20,301 bases of DNA from Azonexaceae bacterium (lineage in GTDB: Bacteria > Pseudomonadota > Gammaproteobacteria > Burkholderiales > Rhodocyclaceae). Under the pieces are notes generated by a model. That model worked only from the letters and a program-made list of their open reading frames with translations. It did no database searches and was not told the DNA's origin. The stretch spans positions 1-20,301 of the forward strand of contig SSTB01000175.1 of NCBI GenBank assembly GCA_009469665.1, read 5' to 3'. This document shows, in pieces, positions 8,487-15,146 of the stretch. Position 1 is the stretch's first letter, and every line of letters begins with the position of its first letter. Made by a program: the position numbers and the translations under genes.

Positions 8487-9287
8487 TCAGCCCAGGAGAT
8501 TGGCCAGCATCTTGCTGGCCAGCAGGGCGAGGAAGACGCCGAAGGCGCGTTTCAGCTTCTTGATGGGCAGCCGGTGGGCGAGGCGCGCGCCTACCGGAGC
8601 CATCAGCATGCTCAGGGCGACGATGCCGACGAAGCCTGGCAGATAGACGTAGCCGAGCGTATAGGGCGGTAGCCCCACCGCCCCCCAGCCGGCGAAGCCA
8701 TAGCCGATTGAGCCCGCCAGGGCGATGGGGAAACCCATGGCGGCCGAAGTTCCCACGGCCGTGTGCATGGCGACGTTGCACAAGATCATGAAGGGGACGG
8801 AAAGGAAGCCCCCCCCGGCCGCCACCAGGCTGGAGACGATGCCGATGGCGCCGCCCGCGGCGAAAAGCCCGGTGGCGCCTGGCAGGCCACGCTGGGGCTT
8901 GGGGCGGACATCCAGCACCATCTGGGCGGCGGCGTAGTACACGATGCAGACGAAAGCCGCCGCCAGGGGCCGTGTCGGCACCCAGCCGGCGACCAGGGAA
9001 CCCCCCAGGGTGCCCAGCACGAGGCCAGGCGCCATGGCCCGCACGATGGCCCAATCGACCGCCCCGTGGGCGTGGTGGGCACGCATGCTGGACAGGGAGG
9101 TGAGCACGATGGTGGCCATCGAGGTGCCCAGGGAGAGGTGCATGAGGTGCTCCTGGGGGAAACCCTGGGCGGCGAAGATCATGTACAGGAAGGGCACCAG
9201 GGTCATACCCCCGCCGACGCCGAACAGCCCGGCGACGAATCCCCCGAACATGCCCAAGAGCGGGTACAGGAGCCACCAGAGCGTCAC
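8487..9287 (-). CDS. TauE/SafE family sulfite/organic anion exporter
   Basis: A polytopic inner-membrane protein of about 266 residues with roughly eight hydrophobic segments. The first contains 'GLFGVGGGMTLVPFL' and the fifth region 'SLVAAGGGFLSVPFM', the paired glycine-rich repeats of the TauE/SafE (DUF81) family. Members export sulfite, sulfoacetate or related organosulfur anions; the substrate here is unknown. I place the start at GTG 9287, which overlaps the EVE stop as GTGA (stop TGA 9286-9284) with a GGAA a few bases upstream and puts the first membrane segment at the N-terminus. An in-frame ATG at 9323 would add 12 polar residues and overlap the EVE gene by 40 bases. Position in the operon gives no obvious functional link to UbiD. 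Confidence 0.88.
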   Translation of the reverse strand: MTLWWLLYPLLGMFGGFVAGLFGVGGGMTLVPFLYMIFAAQGFPQEHLMHLSLGTSMATIVLTSLSSMRAHHAHGAVDWAIVRAMAPGLVLGTLGGSLVAGWVPTRPLAAAFVCIVYYAAAQMVLDVRPKPQRGLPGATGLFAAGGAIGIVSSLVAAGGGFLSVPFMILCNVAMHTAVGTSAAMGFPIALAGSIGYGFAGWGAVGLPPYTLGYVYLPGFVGIVALSMLMAPVGARLAHRLPIKKLKRAFGVFLALLASKMLANLLG

Positions 9288-9751
9288 GGGGATTCCATCA
9301 ACGAGGCGGTGATGAAGGCCCATTCCGCTGCGCTCACCGGCGTGATCGACAGCCGGTTGCCCGGCGCCAGGAGGCGCATGGCGGCCAGTTCAGGACACTG
9401 CCGCAGGCGGGCGAGGGGAACGAAGGCAGTCTTGCTCACCAGACGCACATCCACCAACTGCCAGCGCGGCGCCTCGGGGCGCGACCGCGGATCGAAGTAG
9501 GCGCTAGCTGGATCAAACTGGGTGGCATCGGGGTAGGGAAGAGAGCACACGGCGCAGATACCGGCGATCCCTGGCTCGGCACAGCCCGAGTGATAAAAGA
9601 AGGCCAGATCGCCGACGGCCATGCTATCCCGCATGAAGTTGCGCGCCTGGTAATTGCGCACGCCGAACCAGGGCACCGTCTGACCCGGCCGGGCAGCCAG
9701 ATCGTCAATGGAAACCTCTTCAGGTTCGGATTTCATTAGCCAGTAAGGCAT
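9284..9751 (-). CDS. EVE domain-containing protein (PUA-like fold)
   Basis: A 155-residue protein that is essentially one EVE domain. It has the N-terminal 'YWLMKSEPEE', the 'WFGVRNYQARNFMR' segment, 'GDLAFFYHSG' and the C-terminal 'SITPVSAAEWAFI'. EVE/YTH/ASCH/PUA relatives bind modified bases in DNA or RNA; the bacterial stand-alone form resembles human THYN1 and its physiological role is not firmly known. The ATG at 9751 has a good Shine-Dalgarno (AAGGTG) 4 bases upstream. That Shine-Dalgarno lies immediately after the intrinsic terminator that follows the 6S RNA, so expression may depend on read-through or an internal promoter. It is the first gene of the minus-strand operon. Confidence 0.92.
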   Translation of the reverse strand: MPYWLMKSEPEEVSIDDLAARPGQTVPWFGVRNYQARNFMRDSMAVGDLAFFYHSGCAEPGIAGICAVCSLPYPDATQFDPASAYFDPRSRPEAPRWQLVDVRLVSKTAFVPLARLRQCPELAAMRLLAPGNRLSITPVSAAEWAFITASLMESP

Positions 9752-9764
9752 CGGGCACCTTCAA

Positions 9765-9798
9765 AAGCAAACGGGCGGCAGGATCGCTGCCACCCGTT
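9765..9798 (-). terminator. Intrinsic terminator downstream of 6S RNA
   Basis: On the minus strand AACGGGTGGCAG (9798-9787) pairs along its full 12 bases with CTGCCGCCCGTT (9781-9770), allowing one T-G pair, around a CGATC loop. The tail is TGCTTTTG. This is a strong Rho-independent terminator placed about 20 bases after the predicted 3' end of the 6S RNA. It is directly followed by the ribosome binding site of the EVE gene. Confidence 0.85.
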
Positions 9799-9817
9799 AC
9801 GCTTGCCAGAAAAACTG

Positions 9818-9998
9818 GCCCCCGCAAGTGCCGTCAGGCCGGCATCCTGAACCTGGGTTCAGAGTGGTTGCTTTCCTCCCGCATCAGGCGCCTCCGAAGA
9901 AGGAGGCTCACAACAGCGGTTTCGACGGTTCGCAACCGATGCCAATCAGCATTGGTCCAAGGAATATATGGCCTTGACAAACACCGCAGGGGACACTC
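9818..9998 (-). ncRNA. ssrS: 6S RNA (SsrS)
   Basis: About 180 bases between zapA and the EVE gene, the standard place of ssrS. The 5' strand (CCCCTGC, GTGT, GTCA, GGCC from 9992 downward) pairs in order with the 3' strand (GGCC, TGAC, GCAC, GCGGGGG ending at 9819), giving the long closing stem. The 3' segment TGAACCCAGGTTCAGGATGC followed by CGGCCTGACGGCA closely resembles the E. coli 6S 3' half. The interior forms the large asymmetric bulge that mimics an open promoter and traps sigma-70 RNA polymerase; the RNA also templates short product RNAs. The ends are inferred from the stem and are accurate only to a few bases. No clean promoter lies in the ~20 bases before it, so it may be processed from a zapA transcript or use a promoter inside zapA. 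Confidence 0.9.
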
Positions 9999-10018
9999 GG
10001 CGGTCGGGGCCGCGGCCG

Positions 10019-10363
10019 TCACAGATCAAGCTGGCTTTGCGGTCCCAGCACGGTGTCTAGCCGTGCTCCCATGGCGTCGATTCTACGCTTTGCCTCGCAA
10101 CTGGCAAGCGAATCGTCGTCTTCGGCGATTGCTTCGCCGGGGAGGGCCCGGGGGGCGGAGAGGTGTTCGTGGGCAATGTTGAGGGCTGCCATGACGGCGA
10201 CCCGTTCGGCGATGGTGTTGCGGGTGCGCTGGGCGATGTCGCGCATACGCCCGTCCACCAGCTCCACGGCGGCGAGCAGGGCATCCCTTTCTTCCGGCAG
10301 GCAGGCCACGCGGTACTCGCGGCCCATGATCTTCACGTCCAGGTGATTCGTCTCACCGTCCAC
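10019..10363 (-). CDS. zapA: Cell division protein ZapA
   Basis: A 114-residue cytoplasmic protein that binds FtsZ and cross-links its filaments at the division ring. The N-terminal globular part contains 'LDVKIMGREYRVACLPEE', typical of ZapA. 'LLAAVELVDGRMRDIAQ' and 'IAERVAVMAALNIAHEHL' follow and lead into the C-terminal coiled coil. The start is taken as GTG 10363, one base after the stop of the ZapB-like gene, with GGAGG about nine bases upstream. The same frame runs open further upstream but that stretch overlaps the ZapB-like gene and does not look like protein. It is followed on the same strand by the 6S RNA, as in many proteobacteria. Confidence 0.93.
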   Translation of the reverse strand: MDGETNHLDVKIMGREYRVACLPEERDALLAAVELVDGRMRDIAQRTRNTIAERVAVMAALNIAHEHLSAPRALPGEAIAEDDDSLASCEAKRRIDAMGARLDTVLGPQSQLDL

Positions 10364-10364
10364 T

Positions 10365-10562
10365 TCAGGCGTCCTCCGGCAGTTTGCCCACCAGGGTTTC
10401 CAGGCGGTCGCGGGCGGTATTGATTTTCTGGCGCAGTGAAAGGCGCTCGGACTCCGCCGTGGCCAACTGGTTGCGCAGGACTTCGTTTTCGGCCCGCAGC
10501 CGGTGCACGACGGCGAGCACCTGCTCGATCTTGCCTTCCAGGGCATCCAGTTCACTATTCAT
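10365..10562 (-). CDS. Small ZapB-like coiled-coil protein (TIGR02449-type)
   Basis: A 65-residue, almost entirely helical protein with heptad pattern throughout ('LDALEGKIEQVLAVVHRLRAEN', then 'LRNQLATAESERLSLRQKI'). It belongs to the small family commonly encoded just before zapA in betaproteobacteria and thought to be a ZapB-like division factor; the role here is inferred from location. The ATG at 10562 gives the family's usual N-terminus (MNSELDALE); a GTG nine bases upstream is also open. It is translated without any Shine-Dalgarno and its ATG lies 7 bases after a -10 element, suggesting a leaderless message. It forms an operon with zapA. Confidence 0.85.
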   Translation of the reverse strand: MNSELDALEGKIEQVLAVVHRLRAENEVLRNQLATAESERLSLRQKINTARDRLETLVGKLPEDA

Positions 10563-10599
10563 GGGGCGCACTATAGGGGGAAAAACAAAATGCCGTCAA
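10562..10599 (-). promoter_or_regulatory. Sigma-70 promoter of the zap operon, probably leaderless
   Basis: The minus strand reads TTGACG (10599-10594), an 18-base spacer, then TATAGT (10575-10570). The A of the ATG start codon lies at 10562, so the predicted start site (7-8 bases after the -10) coincides with the start codon. Confidence 0.7.
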
Positions 10600-10673
10600 G
10601 GATTAAGCCCATGTTCTGCAAGTGGATTGTTCGGAGCCGTGGCGCTTTTTCCCAGCCCGGGCGGAAGGGCCGC

Positions 10674-10682
10674 TGCTATAAT
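10674..10682 (+). promoter_or_regulatory. Extended -10 promoter of the B12 uptake operon
   Basis: TGCTATAAT: a perfect TATAAT (10677-10682) preceded by the TGN extension, with no good -35. The predicted start, about 7 bases on, falls at 10689-10690, exactly where the P1 stem of the cobalamin riboswitch begins. Confidence 0.75.
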
Positions 10683-10689
10683 TACGGCC

Positions 10690-10875
10690 GTGTCAGGTGC
10701 CGCGGGAGGATCGTTCCGAACGCGGTTAAACGGGAAAGCGGTGCGTTCCGTCAGGGAACCATTCCGCTGCTGCCCCCGCAACGGTAAGCGAGTGCGGATT
10801 TGCCCTCACGCCACTGGGTTTCGGCCTGGGAAGGCGGCAAATCAAGACTCGCGAGCCCGGATACCGGCCTTGCAC
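10690..10875 (+). promoter_or_regulatory. Cobalamin (adenosylcobalamin) riboswitch
   Basis: The conserved core of the B12 riboswitch is present in order: AGGTGCC near 10695, GGTTAAACGGGAA (10724 on), the B12 box region GCTGCCCCCGCAACGGTAAG (10769 on), 'CACTGGG', 'GGGAAGGCGGCAAATCAAG', and GAGCCCGGATACCGGCC (10853 on). The P1 closing stem pairs GTGTCAGG (10690-10697) with CCTTGCAC (10868-10875). It precedes the TonB-dependent receptor gene, so ligand binding should lower expression of the uptake genes when B12 is plentiful. Confidence 0.95.
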
Positions 10876-10942
10876 ATTCAGCGAAGGGCCGCGGGGAGGC
10901 GGTACCGGGCTTTGCCCATTCTCTCTCGGCGCTTCATCCATC

Positions 10943-10984
10943 AGCCTCCGGCGCGCGGGGACGCACGCCGGCTAAGGGAGAATC
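10943..10984 (+). promoter_or_regulatory. Candidate expression platform: hairpin next to the btuB ribosome binding site
   Basis: CCGGCG (10948-10953) pairs with CGCCGG (10966-10971), extended by AG/CT. The Shine-Dalgarno AAGGGAG (10974-10980) follows immediately, four bases before the ATG. No T-run follows the hairpin, so control is likely at translation initiation, by masking the ribosome binding site, not by termination. This is an inference from layout. Confidence 0.5.
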
Positions 10985-12928
10985 ATGAAAGTCCATCGCA
11001 AGCTCTGGGCGGCGCTCGTACCCGCCTTTTTCCTTCCTCCACTGCACGCTCAGCAGGAATCCCGTCTGGACCCGGTGGTGGTGACCGCCAGCCGGTTCAG
11101 CGAATCCGCCCTAGGGGCTGCAGCCAGCGTGCTGGTCGTCGGGCGGGACGAAATCCTCCGCTCGGGCGCCACGACGCTGCCGGACGTGCTGCGCCACGTC
11201 GCCGGCGTCGTCGTGCGCCCCCTCTATGGTTCCATCGGCGCCGACACGGCCCTGGACATGCGGGGTTTCGGCGACGGTGCCGCCCAGCGCACCCTGGTGC
11301 TGTTGAACGGCCAGCGCCTCAATCCTCTGGATTCCACCAGCGTCGATTGGGGTCTGGTGCCCCTGGACAGTATCGACCGCGTCGAGGTGATGAGCGGCAG
11401 CGCCGCGGTCCTCTACGGGGACAACGCGGTGGGGGGGGTGATCAACATCGTCACCGGCGCGGCCAGGGATGGCGGCAGCGTGGTGCTCGGCCTGGGCAGC
11501 CGGGACGGGCGGCAGTTCGCCGCCAATCTGTCCCGCCGCCTGGGCGAATTCGATCTGGCGCTTTCTGCCAATCATCAGGCCACGGACGGCTGGCGGCGCA
11601 ACAATGTGCAGGAGCGCGACAACGCCAGCGGCCGCCTCGCCTACCGTTTCGGGCGCGGGGAAGCCTTCGTCGAACTTGGCTGGTCCAAGCTGGAGAGCGG
11701 GTTACCGGGGGTGCTCAGCGAGGCGCGCTACCGTGACGATCCCCGTCAGGCCGAGACCCTGGACAGTTTTGCCCAGCGCCGGGGCAATTTCGTGCGCCCT
11801 GGCGTCGACTGGCAGATTACGGACAGCTTGAGTCTGGCGGCCGAGTTGTCCCTGGCGGAAACGGCCAACGAGTCCTGGATTTCCAATTTCTTCTCCTACG
11901 ACCGGCGGGAGACCGACACCCTCGCCTTTACCCCGCGCCTGCGCTGGCAGCATGGCCTGGGCGCGCTTTCCAGTACCACGACCTTGGGTGTCGATTTTTA
12001 CGACGGCGAACTGGAGTCACATCGCTACGCCTCGCCCCATGGTGCGCTGAACAAGGTGGTGCGCATCGACCAGACGAGCCGCGGCGTCTATGTTCAGAAT
12101 CGCACCGATCTCACCGGGTCGCTGACCCTGACCCTGGGCGCCCGCCACCAGTCCATCGATCAGACCGCCCGGGACAGCACCGGGCCGCGGCTCACCAACG
12201 ACCACAGCGAGCGCATCGGCGAAGTGGGCCTGAGCTACAGACCCCTGGCCGGGCTGCGTCTGTTCACCCGTGCGGGGACCACCTTCCGCTTTGCCAATCT
12301 GGACGAACTCACCACCTTCACCGGCTTCATCAACCAGCGCCTGCGGCCGGAAACGGGCCGCTTCGTCGATGTCGGCGGGCAGTGGAGCGGCGCCGGTCAT
12401 AGCCTCGCGCTCACCGCTTACTCGCTGAGCATGGAGGACGAAATCGCCTTCAACGCACTGACCTTCGAAAACGAGAACCTGGCCAAGACGCGGCACCGGG
12501 GCGTGGAAGCCAATGGCAAACTCGCGCTGGGCCACAACTGGCAATTGAGCGGCGGGGCGAACCTCCAGTCCGCGGTCTTCCGGGACGGGGTCGACCAAGG
12601 CAAGCGCATTCCCCTCGTGCCCCGCATCCAGGGTCATGCAGGGCTGCATTTCCTGCCTGCCCCTGGCTGGGATCTGGCCCTGCTGGCCGAGCACGTCGGC
12701 CAGCGCTACTACGGGGGAGACACCGCCAATGCACGCTCCCGCCTGCCTTCGTACACAGTGGCCGATTTCGTCGTGACCTGGCAGCGGGACAACTGGACCG
12801 CCCGGGCGCGAGTGCAGAACATTGGCGATCGACATTACGCGCCTACGGCCTACGATTTCGGCTTTGGCTCCAGTTACTATCCCGCCGATGGGCGAAGCTT
12901 CTTCGCCGACCTGCGCTATAGCTTCTGA
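10985..12928 (+). CDS. btuB: TonB-dependent outer-membrane receptor, vitamin B12 (BtuB-like)
   Basis: A 647-residue TonB-dependent receptor. It has a signal peptide (cleavage near A22, 'LHA'), a TonB-box-like 'DPVVVTASR' (29-37), and a plug domain with 'LPDVLRHVAGVVVRP', 'LDMRGFG', 'LVLLNGQRLN' and 'IDRVEVMSGSAAVLYGDNAVGGVINI'-type motifs. A ~500-residue beta-barrel ends in aromatic 'ADLRYSF'. The B12 assignment rests on the upstream cobalamin riboswitch and the following btuCD-type transporter; the barrel itself would also fit other corrinoid or chelate ligands. The start ATG has a strong AAGGGAG. BtuB imports B12 across the outer membrane using TonB energy. Confidence 0.92.
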   Translation: MKVHRKLWAALVPAFFLPPLHAQQESRLDPVVVTASRFSESALGAAASVLVVGRDEILRSGATTLPDVLRHVAGVVVRPLYGSIGADTALDMRGFGDGAAQRTLVLLNGQRLNPLDSTSVDWGLVPLDSIDRVEVMSGSAAVLYGDNAVGGVINIVTGAARDGGSVVLGLGSRDGRQFAANLSRRLGEFDLALSANHQATDGWRRNNVQERDNASGRLAYRFGRGEAFVELGWSKLESGLPGVLSEARYRDDPRQAETLDSFAQRRGNFVRPGVDWQITDSLSLAAELSLAETANESWISNFFSYDRRETDTLAFTPRLRWQHGLGALSSTTTLGVDFYDGELESHRYASPHGALNKVVRIDQTSRGVYVQNRTDLTGSLTLTLGARHQSIDQTARDSTGPRLTNDHSERIGEVGLSYRPLAGLRLFTRAGTTFRFANLDELTTFTGFINQRLRPETGRFVDVGGQWSGAGHSLALTAYSLSMEDEIAFNALTFENENLAKTRHRGVEANGKLALGHNWQLSGGANLQSAVFRDGVDQGKRIPLVPRIQGHAGLHFLPAPGWDLALLAEHVGQRYYGGDTANARSRLPSYTVADFVVTWQRDNWTARARVQNIGDRHYAPTAYDFGFGSSYYPADGRSFFADLRYSF

Positions 12929-12930
12929 TC

Positions 12931-13908
12931 TTGCCCACCCGCCGCCGCGCTCTCCTGATCCTGCTTGGCCTCGCGTTTCTCGCGCTGGGCAGCCTCGGGG
13001 TGGCCCTGGCGGTGGGTTCCGTGGCGCTAGGGCCCGGAGAACTGGCTGCGCTGCTCGTCGGAGGCGAGGGGCCCGCCGCCGACATCGTCTGGCAATTGCG
13101 CCTACCTCGAGCGCTGGCCGGTTTTGCCTGCGGCGGGCTGCTGGCTCTGGCCGGTGCCCTGATGCAGAGTCTGCTGCGCAATCCCCTGGCTGATCCCTAC
13201 GTCCTGGGGGTATCCGGTGGTGCGGGGGTGGGGGCCCTGGTGGCCATGCTGCTGGGGCTCTCCGCCGGCCTGGTGGATGCCCTGGCCTTTGCCGGCGCCC
13301 TGGCCGCCATGCTGGCGGTGTTCGGGATCGCCCACGGGGACGGCAGTTGGACCCAGACCCGGCTGCTCCTCACCGGGGTCATCGTTGCCGCCGGCTGCGG
13401 CGCCCTCATTTCCCTGCTGCTGGCGCTGGCGCCCGAAGCCAGCCTGCGTGGCATGCTGTTCTGGCTGATGGGCGACCTGAGTCCGGCGGGTGAATGGCAG
13501 ATGCCCCTCCTCGTGCTTGGGTCGTGTCTGCTGCTCTGCCTGCCGCAGGCCCGGGAACTCAATCTTCTGGCCCGCGGGCTACTGGAGGCCCAGGCCCTGG
13601 GGGTTTCGGTAGGTCGTCTGCGCTTTCTGGTCTATTTCCTGGCCGCCATGGCCACCGCAACGGCCGTGACTACCGCCGGCGCCATAGGATTCGTCGGCCT
13701 TCTGGTGCCCCATGGGGTGCGCCTGTTGGCGGGGGGCGATCAGCGCTTGCTTCTGCCTGCTTCCGTCCTGGCGGGGGGAGCGCTGCTGGTGGCGGCCGAT
13801 ACCCTGGCCCGGACCGTAGTGGCGCCGCAGCAACTCCCGGTCGGCGTTCTGACCGCCCTCATCGGCGTCCCGGTCTTTCTCCTGGTGCTGGCGAGGCAGC
13901 CCCGGTGA
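12931..13908 (+). CDS. btuC: Vitamin B12 ABC transporter permease (FecCD family)
   Basis: A 325-residue inner-membrane permease with about nine or ten hydrophobic segments. It belongs to the FecCD/BtuC family: 'GDIVWQLRLPRALAGFACGGLLALAG'-type N-terminal motif, 'NPLADPYVLGVSGGAGVGAL', 'GFVGLLVPHGVRLLAGGD' and the C-terminal 'LPVGVLTALIGVPVFLLVL'. It passes corrinoid from the periplasmic binding protein to the cytosol. The start is TTG 12931, two bases after the btuB stop; an in-frame TAG at 12919-12921 blocks any earlier start, and later GTG codons would remove the first membrane helix. Siderophore permeases belong to the same family, but the riboswitch and btuB context argue for B12. Confidence 0.9.
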   Translation: MPTRRRALLILLGLAFLALGSLGVALAVGSVALGPGELAALLVGGEGPAADIVWQLRLPRALAGFACGGLLALAGALMQSLLRNPLADPYVLGVSGGAGVGALVAMLLGLSAGLVDALAFAGALAAMLAVFGIAHGDGSWTQTRLLLTGVIVAAGCGALISLLLALAPEASLRGMLFWLMGDLSPAGEWQMPLLVLGSCLLLCLPQARELNLLARGLLEAQALGVSVGRLRFLVYFLAAMATATAVTTAGAIGFVGLLVPHGVRLLAGGDQRLLLPASVLAGGALLVAADTLARTVVAPQQLPVGVLTALIGVPVFLLVLARQPR

Positions 13909-14732
13909 GCGCGCCCCTGCTCGAAGCCCGTTCCCTCTGTGTCGCCGTGGCCGGCCGGACACTGGTACAGGGCCTCGACCTGGCGCTCGGGGCCGGAGAA
14001 TGCCTAGCCATTCTGGGACGCAATGGGGCTGGCAAATCGACTCTGCTGTCGACCCTGGCGGGTTTGCGCCCCCCCCGGTCGGGGGAGGTGCTGCTGGGAG
14101 GAGAATCGACGACCCGACTCCCGCCGCGGGCTGCCGCGCTCCGCAGGGCCTGGCTCGGGCAGCAGCGGGGCGACCCCTTTGCCACCACGGTTCTCGAAAC
14201 CGCCCTGACCGGACGCCATCCCCACCTGGGCCGCTGGGACTGGGAAAGCGAGGCGGATGCACAACTGGCCCGCGCCGCGCTGGCGGAGGTCGACCTGGCC
14301 GGTCTGGAGTCCCGCGGGGTGGATACCCTGTCGGGGGGCGAGCGGCAACGGCTGGCCATCGCCACCCTGCTGACCCAGGCGGCCCCCCTTTACCTTCTCG
14401 ACGAGCCGCTTTCCCATCTCGATCTGTGCCATCAGGTGGCGATCCTCGGACTGTTCAAGGGCCTGGCGCGCGCCCGTGGCGTGGGGGTCGTCATGGTGCT
14501 GCACGACCCGGGCCTGGCCTACCGCTACTGCCAGCGCGCTCTGCTTTTGTACGGAGAAGGCGAGGCGGAATGCGGGCCGGTGGCCGACATGCTGACCGCG
14601 CATGGTCTGACCCGACTCTACCGGCAGCCCCTGCGCTGCGCCGATCTTGGCGGCGGGAGGGTCTTCGTCCCCGAGGAGGCGGGTGCCGTTTCGGGCTATC
14701 CTGACGCCTGTCTTTCAGAACGGCGGGGGTAA
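13905..14732 (+). CDS. btuD: Vitamin B12 ABC transporter ATP-binding protein
   Basis: A 275-residue ABC ATPase energising the BtuC permease. It shows Walker A GRNGAGKST (38-46), signature LSGGE (142-146), Walker B 'LYLLDEP' with D166 and E167, D-loop 'SHLD', and H-loop H200 ('VLHD'). The Q-loop glutamine lies in 'LGQQ' near residue 86. The GTG start overlaps the btuC stop as GTGA (13905-13908), the usual coupling in this operon; the frame is open further upstream within btuC but that stretch is not protein-like. The C-terminal ~25 residues extend beyond the usual ABC core. No periplasmic binding protein gene (btuF) follows. Confidence 0.92.
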   Translation: MSAPLLEARSLCVAVAGRTLVQGLDLALGAGECLAILGRNGAGKSTLLSTLAGLRPPRSGEVLLGGESTTRLPPRAAALRRAWLGQQRGDPFATTVLETALTGRHPHLGRWDWESEADAQLARAALAEVDLAGLESRGVDTLSGGERQRLAIATLLTQAAPLYLLDEPLSHLDLCHQVAILGLFKGLARARGVGVVMVLHDPGLAYRYCQRALLLYGEGEAECGPVADMLTAHGLTRLYRQPLRCADLGGGRVFVPEEAGAVSGYPDACLSERRG

Positions 14733-14756
14733 TGATGGTACTGCCTGGAGATACCC

Positions 14757-14800
14757 TGCGCGGAGTCCACGCATGTTCCGGGGGTGCTCCGTGGGGCGCA
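14757..14800 (+). other. Imperfect hairpin after btuD
   Basis: TGCGC (14757-14761) pairs with GCGCA (14796-14800), and inside it CCACG (14767-14771) pairs with CGTGG (14790-14794). No T-run follows, so it is not an obvious intrinsic terminator. It could be a transcript-end or mRNA-stability structure. Confidence 0.3.
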
Positions 14801-14877
14801 GCGGACCATGACACGCAAAGGCGAACGGCGTTCTGGCGGGCGTTCGGGACTTGCCCTGTGTTGGAACAAGTTTCGGC

Positions 14878-15096
14878 ATGAGACGCCATCCCGCCAGCTT
14901 CGTGATTCTGTGCGCTCTAGGGGTGCTCACGGCCCTTCCCGGGCTGGTGAGTCTGGCCGGCTTTGGCGCCACCCTGCAATCCATCCTGGAAGACCCCATG
15001 GCGGGACTTGCGCTGCTGGTTTCCGCTCTTGCCCTGATCGGTTCGGGGCTTTTTCCCTACTTCATCGCCCGCTTGATGCAGCGGGACAAAGACTGA
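14878..15096 (+). CDS. Small hypothetical two-helix membrane protein
   Basis: A 72-residue predicted inner-membrane protein with two hydrophobic helices at about 7-29 and 41-63, joined by a short loop ('LQSILEDP'), and charged ends ('MRRH' and 'RLMQRDKD'). By the positive-inside rule both ends face the cytoplasm. I do not recognise a family. It lies 145 bases after btuD on the same strand. The Shine-Dalgarno is poor (GGAACAAG nine bases upstream). A TTG 27 bases earlier would extend it with non-hydrophobic residues. The membrane-protein pattern makes it more likely real than chance, but expression is unproven. Confidence 0.55.
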   Translation: MRRHPASFVILCALGVLTALPGLVSLAGFGATLQSILEDPMAGLALLVSALALIGSGLFPYFIARLMQRDKD

Positions 15097-15146
15097 CTAG
15101 GGTGTGCTCCCAGTACCGGCAGTCCGTCGCTTACCGTGAACACGCC

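Noticed and set aside
7302..8672. Long plus-strand open frame across ubiD
   Set aside because: It lies opposite ubiD and the TauE gene, has no ribosome binding site or protein-like motif, and the codon bias supports the minus-strand genes.
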